A stretch of DNA of 52,055 bases from MVRV01 sp964646755 (lineage in GTDB: Bacteria > Desulfobacterota > Syntrophia > Syntrophales > Smithellaceae): assembly GCA_964646755.1 (NCBI GenBank), contig CAZYIE010000025.1, positions 1 to 52,055 of the forward strand, given 5' to 3'. Numbering within the stretch: the stretch's first letter is position 1; every line of letters begins with the position of its first letter. Position numbers and translations under genes: made by a program. Below the pieces are notes generated by a model. It did not search any database and was not told the DNA's origin. It worked only from the letters and a program-made list of their open reading frames with translations. Positions 8,410 through 17,550 of this stretch are shown one piece after another.

Positions 8410-9454
8410 TGAAATATTCACTTTGAGCCTTGCGGCAATCATAGCGCTGTTATTTTCCTGGGCATTTCGGGCACTGCCTAAAGAAGGCTGGCAAATATTG
8501 GCCTGTCTGCCTTCCATAAAAGGACAAGACGGCAGATGGCACGGAACCAACCTGACCTATTATGGATTTTTCAATGCCCTGGCTGTCTGTTTTGCCGTAG
8601 CCATATTTTTAATATTGATGGGATCAATAGAGCAATCTGCCGACGGCACTCTGGTTATAATTTCCGGAATAATTATAATCTGCCTGCCGGCTTCCCGGCT
8701 GATTGCATTGATAATAGAAAAAAAGCCTCATACCAGTTCGGTGGGCGCAGCTTCTTTTCTGGGAATAGTGATCACTCCGTGGATTATTCTACTGACTAAC
8801 GCAACTCTGGGGAAATCAGCAGGATTCGAGATTTCCCCGATAATCTCAATGGCAGCAATGCTAATTGCTTATGCCTTTGGTGAAGGCATCGGCAGACTTG
8901 CCTGCATCAGCTTCGGATGTTGCTACGGCAAACCGCTTGCCGATTGCGGACACTTCACCAGACATATTTTCCGTAAATATCATTTCGTATTTACCGGCAA
9001 GACAAAAAAAATTGCTTATGCGCATCAGATTGACGACCAGAAGGTAATTCCTATCCAAGCGTTAACCGCCATACTTTATGTTTTGGCGGCAATCAGCGGT
9101 CTCTATTTATTTTTAAAGGGGTTTTTTTACACAGCCATGATTTTAACATTAGTTGTAACTCAAGGCTGGCGTGCATTTTCTGAATTTCTTCGCGCCGACT
9201 ATCGCGGCAATAGCCGAATTTCAGTTTATCAAATTATGGCGGGAACCGCGATAATTTACCTGGCATTGATTGCTTTGATTTTCAGCTCCCCGGATATAAT
9301 AATACCAGATTTGTTATCGGGCCTTGTTTTTTTCTGGGATCCCGGAATTATTATTTTGCTCACAATTCTCTGGATAGGAGTTTTCTTTTATACCGGACGA
9401 AGCAGCGTTACAGAATCAGTTATAGATATATCCGTAATCAATAAAAACATCTAA
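8402..9454 (+). CDS. Lgt-like integral membrane protein (prolipoprotein diacylglyceryl transferase family)
   Basis: Start at ATG 8402, overlapping the previous stop by 8 bases; an in-frame TTG lies at 8390. The 350 residues contain about seven hydrophobic segments. The signature GEGIGRLACISFGCCYGKPL aligns with the Lgt core pattern (E/GRxGCFxxGCCYG), and SEFLRADYRG resembles the later Lgt motif EFFRxxxRG. Classical Lgt moves diacylglycerol from phosphatidylglycerol to the lipobox Cys of lipoproteins. This copy is divergent, longer, and lies next to psd rather than in a standalone housekeeping context. It may act on another acceptor, or on membrane lipid itself. The family is fairly secure; the substrate is unknown. 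Confidence 0.72.
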   Translation: MLDEIFTLSLAAIIALLFSWAFRALPKEGWQILACLPSIKGQDGRWHGTNLTYYGFFNALAVCFAVAIFLILMGSIEQSADGTLVIISGIIIICLPASRLIALIIEKKPHTSSVGAASFLGIVITPWIILLTNATLGKSAGFEISPIISMAAMLIAYAFGEGIGRLACISFGCCYGKPLADCGHFTRHIFRKYHFVFTGKTKKIAYAHQIDDQKVIPIQALTAILYVLAAISGLYLFLKGFFYTAMILTLVVTQGWRAFSEFLRADYRGNSRISVYQIMAGTAIIYLALIALIFSSPDIIIPDLLSGLVFFWDPGIIILLTILWIGVFFYTGRSSVTESVIDISVINKNI

Positions 9455-9469
9455 ATGTAAAATTGCATC

Positions 9470-11056
9470 ATGAAAATTGACCGTTTTATAAAATATATTG
9501 AACCTGTTCACGATACGGTGACCATGTATGCTGTCTTCGAGCAGATCCGCAAAAATCCCGACATTTCTTTTCTACCTATTGTTGATGCGCAAGGTTTTTT
9601 CCGCGGAATCGTCCGCGAAATAGATCTCAAGGATTATGCCTTTGGAATGTTCGGACGGGAACTGATCAGGAAAGAAAAGTTGAAGAAATTTATACGGCAA
9701 TGCCCTACGGTACGCTTGACGGCGTCAGTTGAGGACATTCTCAGCCTTGGCACCAGGCAAACGGATATGGACGGTTTGATTGTGACAGAACAAGGCTTAT
9801 ATGTAGGGGTAATTTTCAATACGTCATTGCTGGCCATGTTCGACGAGAATCGAACAGCAACGCAGAGGCAACTTGCTATGGCACAAAAAATGGAAGCAAT
9901 CGGCACGCTTGCCGGCGGCATCGCTCACGACTTTAACAACATTCTCACGCCAATTCTGGGATACGCAAAACTGCTGGAAAGAGAGATGGATCCCAGCGAG
10001 CAGAAAAAAATCGGCTATCTGAAACAGATTACTGTTGCATCGGAACGGGCAAAAGAATTAGTCGGGCAGATTCTGGCATTCAGCCGTCAGACGAACCACG
10101 AGCCTTTCCCACTGAGCATTGGCAGCATTGTTAAGGAAGTTGCCAAGCTTTTACGATCCAGCATCCCCTCGATGGTGCAAATCGTCAGCTATGTCTCGGC
10201 CAAAAACGATGTCGTGCTTGCCGATCCCATCGAAATTCATCAGATCCTTATAAATCTGTGTACGAATGCCGCTCATGCCATGCGTGAAAGTGGTGGTATT
10301 CTTACCATTGAACTTACAGAATATGACGGGAAAGTAAACTGTCGAAACCAAGTGAGTGAAAAGCTAGATGGTTCTTTCGTAGTAATTAAAGTAAGCGACA
10401 CCGGCTGCGGCATCTCGTCATCCATTATTAGCAGGATATTCGACCCTTTCTATACGACGAAAAAGCAGGGCGAAGGGACAGGCATGGGGCTTGCGGTTGT
10501 GCACGGCACTGTAAAACGATACGGTGGAACTATCGATGTGGAAAGCGTGCCGGGTAAGGGTTCAACATTTACAGTCTATTTTCCTAAAGCAATTAACGTG
10601 TATTCAGCTGCGGCTGCACCATCCGTCGAAGACTCAATCTTGTCGAATAGTTTGGTTCGTGCCGTTAATTACAAAGTACTTTTCGTGGATGACGATCCGG
10701 CGATCGTCGCACTGGCCAAAGAGGCGTTGGAAAAGTTCGGTTTCTCGGTGATTGCTTTTAAGGATAGTCTTCAGGCACTGAATGCATTTGAAAGAGAACC
10801 GGAAGCATTTGATATCGTCATAACCGATCAAACAATGCCTAATCTGACGGGCACAAGTATTGCGCGCAAAATGTTGCAGATTCGCCCCGATCTGCCTATT
10901 ATTCTGTGTACGGGTTACAGCGAAATCATGTCGCCCGAAGTGGCAAGAGCCATGGGCATTCGCGAATACATCCTGAAACCTTTAGACTTTCTGAATATTG
11001 CTCGGTTGATTCTGACTCACCTGACGACTGTGTCAGAGGTGGCGCAAGCCATATAA
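9470..11056 (+). CDS. Hybrid sensor kinase: CBS pair, histidine kinase, receiver
   Basis: The gene begins 15 bases after the Lgt-like gene and is probably the last of the operon. The 528 residues show two CBS repeats (about 8-125), a HisKA dimerisation domain with GGIAHDFNNILTPILGY (phosphate-accepting His153), an HATPase domain with N-box NLCTNAAHA (Asn262), DTGCGI and GEGTGMGLAVV, and a receiver domain (about 401-520) with VDDDP and phospho-acceptor Asp453 in ITDQTMPN. There are no membrane segments, so the input is cytoplasmic, probably an adenine nucleotide bound by the CBS pair. No DNA-binding output is present; a separate regulator or Hpt protein must receive the phosphate. It ends 11 bases from convergent pyk, with no terminator visible. 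Confidence 0.9.
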   Translation: MKIDRFIKYIEPVHDTVTMYAVFEQIRKNPDISFLPIVDAQGFFRGIVREIDLKDYAFGMFGRELIRKEKLKKFIRQCPTVRLTASVEDILSLGTRQTDMDGLIVTEQGLYVGVIFNTSLLAMFDENRTATQRQLAMAQKMEAIGTLAGGIAHDFNNILTPILGYAKLLEREMDPSEQKKIGYLKQITVASERAKELVGQILAFSRQTNHEPFPLSIGSIVKEVAKLLRSSIPSMVQIVSYVSAKNDVVLADPIEIHQILINLCTNAAHAMRESGGILTIELTEYDGKVNCRNQVSEKLDGSFVVIKVSDTGCGISSSIISRIFDPFYTTKKQGEGTGMGLAVVHGTVKRYGGTIDVESVPGKGSTFTVYFPKAINVYSAAAAPSVEDSILSNSLVRAVNYKVLFVDDDPAIVALAKEALEKFGFSVIAFKDSLQALNAFEREPEAFDIVITDQTMPNLTGTSIARKMLQIRPDLPIILCTGYSEIMSPEVARAMGIREYILKPLDFLNIARLILTHLTTVSEVAQAI

Positions 11057-11067
11057 TGTTTTATAAT

Positions 11068-12474
11068 CTATTTCACTCTTTTTACCCGCAGCATATTAGT
11101 TGTTCCCGATACCCCTACAGGGTGACCGACAGTAATAACTACGAGGTCTCCAGTTGATACCTCTCCAGTATCGCGGGCAGCCTGTGTAGCCTTTTCGATC
11201 ATATCGTCCGTATCAGGGGAATCGTTAATCAAGCGGGGACGGCAACCCCAGCTTAGCGCCAGACGCCGCACAGTGTTTTCATTTGGCGACAGAGCAACAA
11301 TCGGCTGCCGGGGACGAAAACGCGATATATAGCGGGCAGTTCTGCCGGACTGCGTATAGGCAACAATAGCCTTGGCCGAAAGATGGTTGGCTAAAACACA
11401 TGACGCGTGAGCAACCGATTCTGAAATGTCCTTTTTCGGAATCATCGCCAGAAATTTCTCAAAAGGAAAGCCGGACTCGGCAACTGTAGCCAGACGCCTC
11501 AAGTACATCACGGCCTCTACCGGATAATTCCCGGATGCCGTCTCTTCGGAAAGCATGACGGCGTCTGTTCCATCAAGGACGGCATTGGCAACATCCGTCG
11601 CCTCCGCGCGGGTTGGCCTGGGAGATGTCACCATAGAGCGAAGCATCTGCGTTGCGGTAATGACAGGTTTGCCACACATATTGGCTTTTAAAATCAGTCG
11701 TTTCTGAATAAGAGGCACATCTTCCAGCGGAATTTCCACTCCCAGATCACCGCGGGCAACCATGATGCCGTCGGATATTTTCAGAATGGCATCAATGTGG
11801 TCAAGGGCTTCATGCTTCTCAATTTTGGCAATAACAGGGGTGTCTTTGCCCTTTGCAGCAATAATGTCCTTGAGCATTATAATATCTTCGGCAGTTTTGA
11901 CAAAAGATAGAGCGATAAAATCAACGTCATTTTCCAGACCGAACAAAAGATCAGCACGATCTTTTTCGGTGAGCGCTGATGTGCGAATTGTGCCGGTCGG
12001 CAAATTGATTCCTTTATGCGATGTGAGGGTTCCGCCCGTTACAACTTTGCAGATAATATCGAATTTTCCGGTTACCTCAACAACAAGTTCCATTAAGCCA
12101 TCAGCCAAAAGCAGCCTGTCGCCGGGCTTAACTTCCTCAGGCAGATTTTTATAAGAAAGCGATACAGCATCCACGCTTCCTTCTATGTGCCTATTTGTCA
12201 GAACAAATTTGTGACCGGGCTCCAGCAAAATGCCGGGATCGGGAATTGTGCCGATTCTTATTTTAGGCCCAGCCAGATCAAGAAGAATTGCCACCGGTTT
12301 TTGGAGACTGGCCGATAACTTGCGGAGCAAAATAATCTTTTCCAGGTGATCCTTGTGTGAACCGTGTGAAAAATTCAGCCGGGCCACATTCATTCCATTT
12401 TTAATCATCGCCTCCAGGACTTCTTTTTTCTCCGAGGCCGGCCCTATAGTGCAGACAATCTTCGTTTTTTGCAT
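11068..12474 (-). CDS. pyk: Pyruvate kinase
   Basis: Pyruvate kinase makes pyruvate and ATP from phosphoenolpyruvate and ADP in the cytoplasm. The 468 residues carry the family motifs: VARLNFSHGSH near the N-terminus, LLDLAGPKIR, the active-site signature IAKIEKHEAL (with the catalytic Lys), the metal-binding MVARGDLGVEIP, and ATQMLRSM...SPRPTRAEATDVANAVLDG. It appears full length with the C-terminal allosteric domain. It starts only 4 bases after the phoR stop, so it is probably transcribed with the pst-pho genes, an unusual place for a glycolytic enzyme. Since the enzyme frees phosphate from PEP into ATP, a link to phosphate status is plausible but inferred. Confidence 0.95.
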   Translation of the reverse strand: MQKTKIVCTIGPASEKKEVLEAMIKNGMNVARLNFSHGSHKDHLEKIILLRKLSASLQKPVAILLDLAGPKIRIGTIPDPGILLEPGHKFVLTNRHIEGSVDAVSLSYKNLPEEVKPGDRLLLADGLMELVVEVTGKFDIICKVVTGGTLTSHKGINLPTGTIRTSALTEKDRADLLFGLENDVDFIALSFVKTAEDIIMLKDIIAAKGKDTPVIAKIEKHEALDHIDAILKISDGIMVARGDLGVEIPLEDVPLIQKRLILKANMCGKPVITATQMLRSMVTSPRPTRAEATDVANAVLDGTDAVMLSEETASGNYPVEAVMYLRRLATVAESGFPFEKFLAMIPKKDISESVAHASCVLANHLSAKAIVAYTQSGRTARYISRFRPRQPIVALSPNENTVRRLALSWGCRPRLINDSPDTDDMIEKATQAARDTGEVSTGDLVVITVGHPVGVSGTTNMLRVKRVK

Positions 12475-12478
12475 AATT

Positions 12479-14239
12479 TCAGTTAGTATGTTTCAAAGGG
12501 AAATAAAGCGATACTTTTGTACCGCTGCCCAGCCGGCTTTCAATTTCCAACCGTCCACCATGGGCCGTAATCAGATGCTTGACTATAGACAATCCCAGAC
12601 CAGTGCCACCTAAATCCCGCGATCTGGTCTTATCCACACGATAGAACCTCTCGCCCAGCCGCGTTACTTCACTTTCAGGAATACCGATACCTGTATCTCT
12701 CACGGAAACACAGATGTTTTCCTTTGCGTTTTCTGCTGCAGCCTCAATGACTATTCTGCCGCCATCTTGCGTAAATTTAACGGCATTATCCAGAATGTTG
12801 ACAAAGACCTGAATCAGCCGGTCTTTATCGGCCGTTACCGGCGGCAGTATATCCGTCACCAGGTTATCAATCTTAATATTTTTCAATGCCGCTTTAGGCT
12901 CAATTAATGAAATTACACCGGTCATAACATCGCTCAGCGATATCTGTTGAAAACTAAAGTTCACTTCACCCAGCTCAATCTTAGAAATTGTCAGCAAATC
13001 TTCAACCAATCGGTTAAGTCGCTTAGCATGCTTAATAATGATCTCAATAAATTGTCGCGCTTCCTCTTTATTTTCAATTGCGCCGTCTTTGATTGTTTCC
13101 AGATAGCCGAGAATAGCGGTGAGAGGTGTCCGGATTTCATGAGTTACGTTTGCGACAAAGTCAGCCCGGACTCTTTCCAATTTCTTCAAGCGAGTAATAT
13201 CATGAAAAACAACCATATTCTTTTCATCGCCGATGTTTCCCTCAATTGCCGAAATGCTGACATTAAGAATAACCGGTTCCATACTTACCAACGTTATTTC
13301 CCCGGCAACCAGCTGTTTTGCTTTTTTAAATTGCAGAAAAGCTTTTTGCAGCTCCACATTGCGAAAGGCTTCCATCAAAGTCTTACCCTTGATATCACCA
13401 TATTGAGAAGCAAGCATATTATCCAGTGAAGCATTGACGGCTTCAATTCTGTCGCTGGAATCGAGAATCAAAATTCCCTCAGTCATGCTGGCAAAAGCCG
13501 TTACTAACTTTGCCTTTTCTTCATTAGCCAGCTTAAGCTGATTATTTAATTCCTCAACCAGGTAATTGATATTGTCTGCCAGCTTCTTTGTTTCATCAGA
13601 TGTTTGGATTAAAATTGCTCCTTCCGGAGCTCCCGTTTCCTGTCGCAGTCTTTCCGTAAATCTTTCCATCGCCTTGATTGGCGCTGTCAGACGGTGGGAA
13701 AATATAATGGCAATAATTAACGAGCATAAGGCAACTATAAATATAGCCAGAAAAAAAGATTTATATATTTTTTCAATAGCGCTGTTCACAGCGGAAAGAG
13801 AACGTGCCAAACGGACATAACCATTTATCGTCGCACCATCATGGATAGGAACGGCAACATAGAGCATATCTACGCCAATAGACTTACTGAAGCGAATGGA
13901 TTTGCCCGAACCTCTGACCCGCGCTTCCTGTATTTCCGGCCTGTTAATATGGTTTTCCAGGCCGGCAACCTCTTTCTCCGAGTCGGCAAATACTTTTCCG
14001 GAAACGTCAACCAGTGTTACCCGCGCACCGGTTACTTGAGTAATTTGCTTGAGCTGACGGGAAATATCTTGGGGGGAATTCAAATCAATTAACTGAGCGT
14101 GGGTCATCAGCTGCTCTTCGATTTGACCGGTCATTATCTTTCTGATTTCATCGCGCACAAACAGGTTCAGAACCAGGAAGGAAAGGGCAATGATGACTAA
14201 ATACGTGCCAAATGTTTTGTAAAATAAATGGCGCTTCAT
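12479..14239 (-). CDS. phoR: Phosphate-regulon sensor histidine kinase PhoR
   Basis: The ATG at 14239 (MKRHLFYKTF) is chosen: it lies 2 bases after the phoU stop and has AAAGGA upstream. The 586 residues comprise TM1 (about 12-29), an extracytoplasmic domain (30-160), TM2 (162-181), HAMP (182-235), a PAS domain (about 245-350), HisKA with FVANVTHEIRTPLTAILGYL (His367), and HATPase with GGTGLGLSIVKHL. The large periplasmic domain resembles the Gram-positive/deltaproteobacterial PhoR (PnpS) type rather than the short E. coli PhoR. Its position after pstSCAB-phoU supports the assignment. Its partner is probably the PhoB-family regulator at 21655-22353, which is not adjacent. Confidence 0.9.
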   Translation of the reverse strand: MKRHLFYKTFGTYLVIIALSFLVLNLFVRDEIRKIMTGQIEEQLMTHAQLIDLNSPQDISRQLKQITQVTGARVTLVDVSGKVFADSEKEVAGLENHINRPEIQEARVRGSGKSIRFSKSIGVDMLYVAVPIHDGATINGYVRLARSLSAVNSAIEKIYKSFFLAIFIVALCSLIIAIIFSHRLTAPIKAMERFTERLRQETGAPEGAILIQTSDETKKLADNINYLVEELNNQLKLANEEKAKLVTAFASMTEGILILDSSDRIEAVNASLDNMLASQYGDIKGKTLMEAFRNVELQKAFLQFKKAKQLVAGEITLVSMEPVILNVSISAIEGNIGDEKNMVVFHDITRLKKLERVRADFVANVTHEIRTPLTAILGYLETIKDGAIENKEEARQFIEIIIKHAKRLNRLVEDLLTISKIELGEVNFSFQQISLSDVMTGVISLIEPKAALKNIKIDNLVTDILPPVTADKDRLIQVFVNILDNAVKFTQDGGRIVIEAAAENAKENICVSVRDTGIGIPESEVTRLGERFYRVDKTRSRDLGGTGLGLSIVKHLITAHGGRLEIESRLGSGTKVSLYFPLKHTN

Positions 14240-14241
14240 GA

Positions 14242-14934
14242 TCAATCCTTTATATTTGCCGCAGGACACTGATGACGCACACTTTCACCGGTTACCAGAT
14301 AAATAACCATATCCGCCACCCCCTTGGCATGATCGGCAATCCTCTCCAGATTCTTAGATATCTGCATGATAATAATTGCCCGATGAATCGCTTTGGGGTC
14401 TTCCATCATAAAAGTGAGCAGCTCCCGGAAAATCTGTTCGTTGAGCTCATCAACGATTTGTTCTTTGTCCCGGACTTCTTCTGCCAGAGCCAGATCTCTT
14501 TTGACCAGGGCGTCGAGCGAAAATTTTATCATTTCTCCCACCATATCGGCCATGCGGGGCAAATCAATATAAGGCTTTAACTGGGGTTCATTATTGAGCA
14601 TAATTGCTTTTTCGGCGATGTTGACTGCCATATCGCCTATTCTTTCCATATGCCCGTTTATTTTTATTGCCGTGGTGATGAATCTTAAATCAATGGCTGC
14701 CGGCTGGCGCAGCGCCAGAATGCGAACACACCTATCCTCCAGCTCATTGTCCAGTTTATCAATTTCGGCATCTTCTTTAATGACTGTGCAGGCAAGTTCT
14801 GAGTTTCTCTCCAATAAGGACTCTATAGCTTTCTGAATAGCCTGCTCCGTCAAAGCACCGAGATAAATGAGACCGTTCTTGATTTCCCGCAGCTCCGTTT
14901 CATAATGTGAGCTGGTATGTTTTCTTTCTTCCAT
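14242..14934 (-). CDS. phoU: Phosphate transport system regulator PhoU
   Basis: PhoU links the Pst transporter to PhoR and keeps the Pho response off when phosphate is plentiful. The 230-residue protein is all-helical, with two related halves each carrying the metal-binding E/DxxxD-type motif (HMERIGDMAVNIAE and NLERIADHAKGVAD). These are the hallmark of PhoU, which binds iron or zinc clusters and PstB. The size is usual. It starts 20 bases after the pstB stop and is followed 2 bases later by phoR, so the two are translationally coupled. Confidence 0.95.
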   Translation of the reverse strand: MEERKHTSSHYETELREIKNGLIYLGALTEQAIQKAIESLLERNSELACTVIKEDAEIDKLDNELEDRCVRILALRQPAAIDLRFITTAIKINGHMERIGDMAVNIAEKAIMLNNEPQLKPYIDLPRMADMVGEMIKFSLDALVKRDLALAEEVRDKEQIVDELNEQIFRELLTFMMEDPKAIHRAIIIMQISKNLERIADHAKGVADMVIYLVTGESVRHQCPAANIKD

Positions 14935-14954
14935 CTTCTTTCTCCTGTCTTCTA

Positions 14955-15716
14955 TCAGCCGAATCTGCCGGTTATATAATCTTCCGTATGTTGAACATCA
15001 GGGTTGGTAAATATTTTCTCTGTTTTGTTATACTCTATTAACTTACCTATATAAAAGAAAGCAGTTTCATCGGAAATTCGGGCGGCCTGCTGCATGTTAT
15101 GGGTTACAATAATTATTGTATAATCTTTTTTCAATTCATCAACCAGTTCTTCAATTTTGGCCGTAGATATCGGATCAAGCGCGGAAGTCGGTTCATCCAT
15201 CAGCAAAACATCCGGTTTCATGGCCAACGCACGCGCAATGCAAAGTCGCTGCTGCTGACCTCCGGAAAGCGTCAGGGCGGACCGATCCAGGATATCCTTC
15301 ACTTCATCCCAAAGAACAGCCTGCTTTAAGCTCCGTTCAACAAGTTCGTCTATGTCGCTCTTCCCTAAATTCCACATTAGCTTCGGTCCATAGCTGATAT
15401 TATTATAAATGCTTTTAGGAAAGGGATTGGGCTTTTGAAAAACCATACCTATTTTTTTACGAATTTCGACCGGGTCCACATCAGGCGCATAAATATCTTG
15501 CCCGGCAAAAAGGATCTCTCCTTCCACCCTAGTTCCGTCGATCAGATCATTCATCCTGTTCAACAGCCGTAAAAGAGTGGATTTGCCGCATCCGGAAGGA
15601 CCAATCAAAGCGGTTACCAAATTCTTCTTGAAATCCATTTTTATATCAATCAGCGCTTTAAAAGCGTCGTAATAGAAATTGACATTATTAACACTAATAA
15701 TTGCATTGCCTTTCAT
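14955..15716 (-). CDS. pstB: Phosphate ABC transporter ATP-binding protein PstB
   Basis: PstB powers high-affinity phosphate import through PstC/PstA. The ATG at 15716 follows AAAGGTGG and lies 2 bases after the pstA stop; a GTG 9 bases upstream is the alternative. The 253 residues include Walker A GPSGCGKST, the ABC signature LSGGQQQRL, Walker B LLMDEPTSALD and the switch His in IIVTHNMQQA. LLRLLNRMNDL and the phrase following it are typical of PstB among ABC proteins. Confidence 0.96.
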   Translation of the reverse strand: MKGNAIISVNNVNFYYDAFKALIDIKMDFKKNLVTALIGPSGCGKSTLLRLLNRMNDLIDGTRVEGEILFAGQDIYAPDVDPVEIRKKIGMVFQKPNPFPKSIYNNISYGPKLMWNLGKSDIDELVERSLKQAVLWDEVKDILDRSALTLSGGQQQRLCIARALAMKPDVLLMDEPTSALDPISTAKIEELVDELKKDYTIIIVTHNMQQAARISDETAFFYIGKLIEYNKTEKIFTNPDVQHTEDYITGRFG

Positions 15717-15718
15717 TA

Positions 15719-16606
15719 TTACCACCTTTTTTGTTTTCTTATGTAACTGCGAATAATAATAGCGATAAGATCAATACCCAAAACGAGGGCAACAAGAACC
15801 AAAACCGTGCCGAATTGTATCGGCCTGGTCTGCTCGATATTAGTTCCCGCAGTCGCCAGCACGTAGATATGATAAGGCAGCGCCATAACCTCATCAAATA
15901 TAGAGTCGGGTAGTTTAGATGTAAAAAATGCTGCGGCTGTAAACATAATCGGCGCCGTTTCTCCCGCCGCGCGACCAATACCTAATATAGACCCAGTCAT
16001 GATTCCCGGCAGGGCATTGGGTAAAACTATGCGAAATATCGTTTGCCATTTCGATACACCCAGTGCCAGTGATGCCTCTCTGAACGTTTGCGGCACAGAT
16101 TTCAGTGCTTCCTCTGACGCGCCTATTATCGTTGGAAGAATAAGAAACCCCAGCGTCAAAGAACCGGCCAGGATACTTGAACCAAATTTTAAAAACACAA
16201 CAAAGAATCCCAGTCCGAATAGCCCGAATACTACCGAAGGTACACCTGCCAGACAGTTTATACCCACTTTTATTATTCGAATTATTTTCCCCTGCCTGGC
16301 ATATTCCGTAAGGTAAATCGCCGAAACGATTCCCAGCGGCAAACCGACAGAAATTGCTCCGACAGTTAAATAAAGAGTGCCGATAATAGCCGGCATTATT
16401 CCGCCTTTGGTCATCGAATCAGTGGGATATTGAGTGATGAAATCCCAGTTTATGACGCCGATACCGTTAAAAATGATGTGAAATATTATACCGCCGAGCG
16501 TCAAAACTATGATTAATGCCGATAGCCGCACAGTACTGAAAAAAAGCTTCTGCTTAAAATAGCGCCATTGCATCGAATTATTTTGCACTTTGCCTATACT
16601 GTTCAT
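15719..16606 (-). CDS. pstA: Phosphate ABC transporter permease PstA
   Basis: One of two membrane channel subunits of the Pst transporter. The start at ATG 16606 has GAGG seven bases upstream; a TTG at 16624 overlapping the pstC stop is less likely. The 295-residue product has about six membrane helices and the permease EAA loop EASLALGVSKWQTIFRIVLPNALPG-like region, which contacts PstB. GRAAGETAPIMFTAA is characteristic of PstA. Spacing to pstC and pstB is minimal, as expected for co-translated subunits. Confidence 0.95.
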   Translation of the reverse strand: MNSIGKVQNNSMQWRYFKQKLFFSTVRLSALIIVLTLGGIIFHIIFNGIGVINWDFITQYPTDSMTKGGIMPAIIGTLYLTVGAISVGLPLGIVSAIYLTEYARQGKIIRIIKVGINCLAGVPSVVFGLFGLGFFVVFLKFGSSILAGSLTLGFLILPTIIGASEEALKSVPQTFREASLALGVSKWQTIFRIVLPNALPGIMTGSILGIGRAAGETAPIMFTAAAFFTSKLPDSIFDEVMALPYHIYVLATAGTNIEQTRPIQFGTVLVLVALVLGIDLIAIIIRSYIRKQKRW

Positions 16607-16620
16607 GAATTCCTCATCAA

Positions 16621-17508
16621 TCAAAGGGTACCAGAACCGACCTGCTTAAATTTATGTGATATATGATCGGCAATTAAATTGAACATCATGGTCATGAAGA
16701 AAAGAACAATGCCGGTGGCAAAAAGGGCCTGATAATGAGCACTGCGATAGGGCGCCTCACCCATTTCCGCAGCAATGCTTGCCGGCATAGGACGCACGGA
16801 ATCAAAGATACTTTCCGGAAGCGCCGCTGCACCGCCCGCCACCATCAGCACAACCATTGTTTCGCCAATCGCCCGCGACATGCCCAATATTACGGCCGTC
16901 AATATGCCGGATAACGCCGAGGGCAGAATAATCCGCGTAATTGTCTCGAATTTAGTTGCCCCCAAAGCGTAAGATGCTTCCTTGAATTCACGGGAAACAG
17001 CATACAGAGCATCTTCGGAGATACTGGAAATAGTGGGAATAGCCATTATCGCCAGAATTACCGAGGCATTGACAATATTCAGGCCTGTGGGCAAATCAAA
17101 TGTTTCCTGCATCCAGGGCGCCACAATAACCATACCGAAAAACCCGAGAACTACGGAGGGTAAGCCGGCGAGCAATTCTATGGAAGATTTTAAAATTTCC
17201 TTGATCGATTTCGGGGCTATCTCCGAAATATAAACGGCGGAAAGAACCCCTAGCGGCACTGCAATTAACGTGGCAAAAATGGTTACAATAACTGACCCGA
17301 CAATCAGCGGGAATATGCCGAATAACGGTGTGTCCGCAGTTGGATACCACTCCAAGCCAAAAACAAAATCGTAAATGCTTATTTTATTAAATAACGGCAG
17401 CCCTTCCCGAAAAAGGGAAAATAAAATCAGCCCCAGGATAATAATAGAAATAAGAGCAAAAACAAAAAATATAATTTTAATCAGTTTTTCTTTTCGCTGC
17501 CGGTTCAT
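16621..17508 (-). CDS. pstC: Phosphate ABC transporter permease PstC
   Basis: The partner permease of PstA, forming the phosphate channel in the inner membrane. The 295 residues have a long N-terminal hydrophobic helix (about 10-32), further helices, and the EAA loop with EASYALGATKFETITRIILP. GMSRAIGETMVVLMVAGG is a typical PstC segment. A GAAGG ribosome site precedes the ATG. It follows arsC by 42 bases, so the transporter genes are separated from pstS by arsC. Confidence 0.95.
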   Translation of the reverse strand: MNRQRKEKLIKIIFFVFALISIIILGLILFSLFREGLPLFNKISIYDFVFGLEWYPTADTPLFGIFPLIVGSVIVTIFATLIAVPLGVLSAVYISEIAPKSIKEILKSSIELLAGLPSVVLGFFGMVIVAPWMQETFDLPTGLNIVNASVILAIMAIPTISSISEDALYAVSREFKEASYALGATKFETITRIILPSALSGILTAVILGMSRAIGETMVVLMVAGGAAALPESIFDSVRPMPASIAAEMGEAPYRSAHYQALFATGIVLFFMTMMFNLIADHISHKFKQVGSGTL

Positions 17509-17550
17509 AGAGCCTTCACCTATAAAAAATATATTCCATCGGGCGTCATA

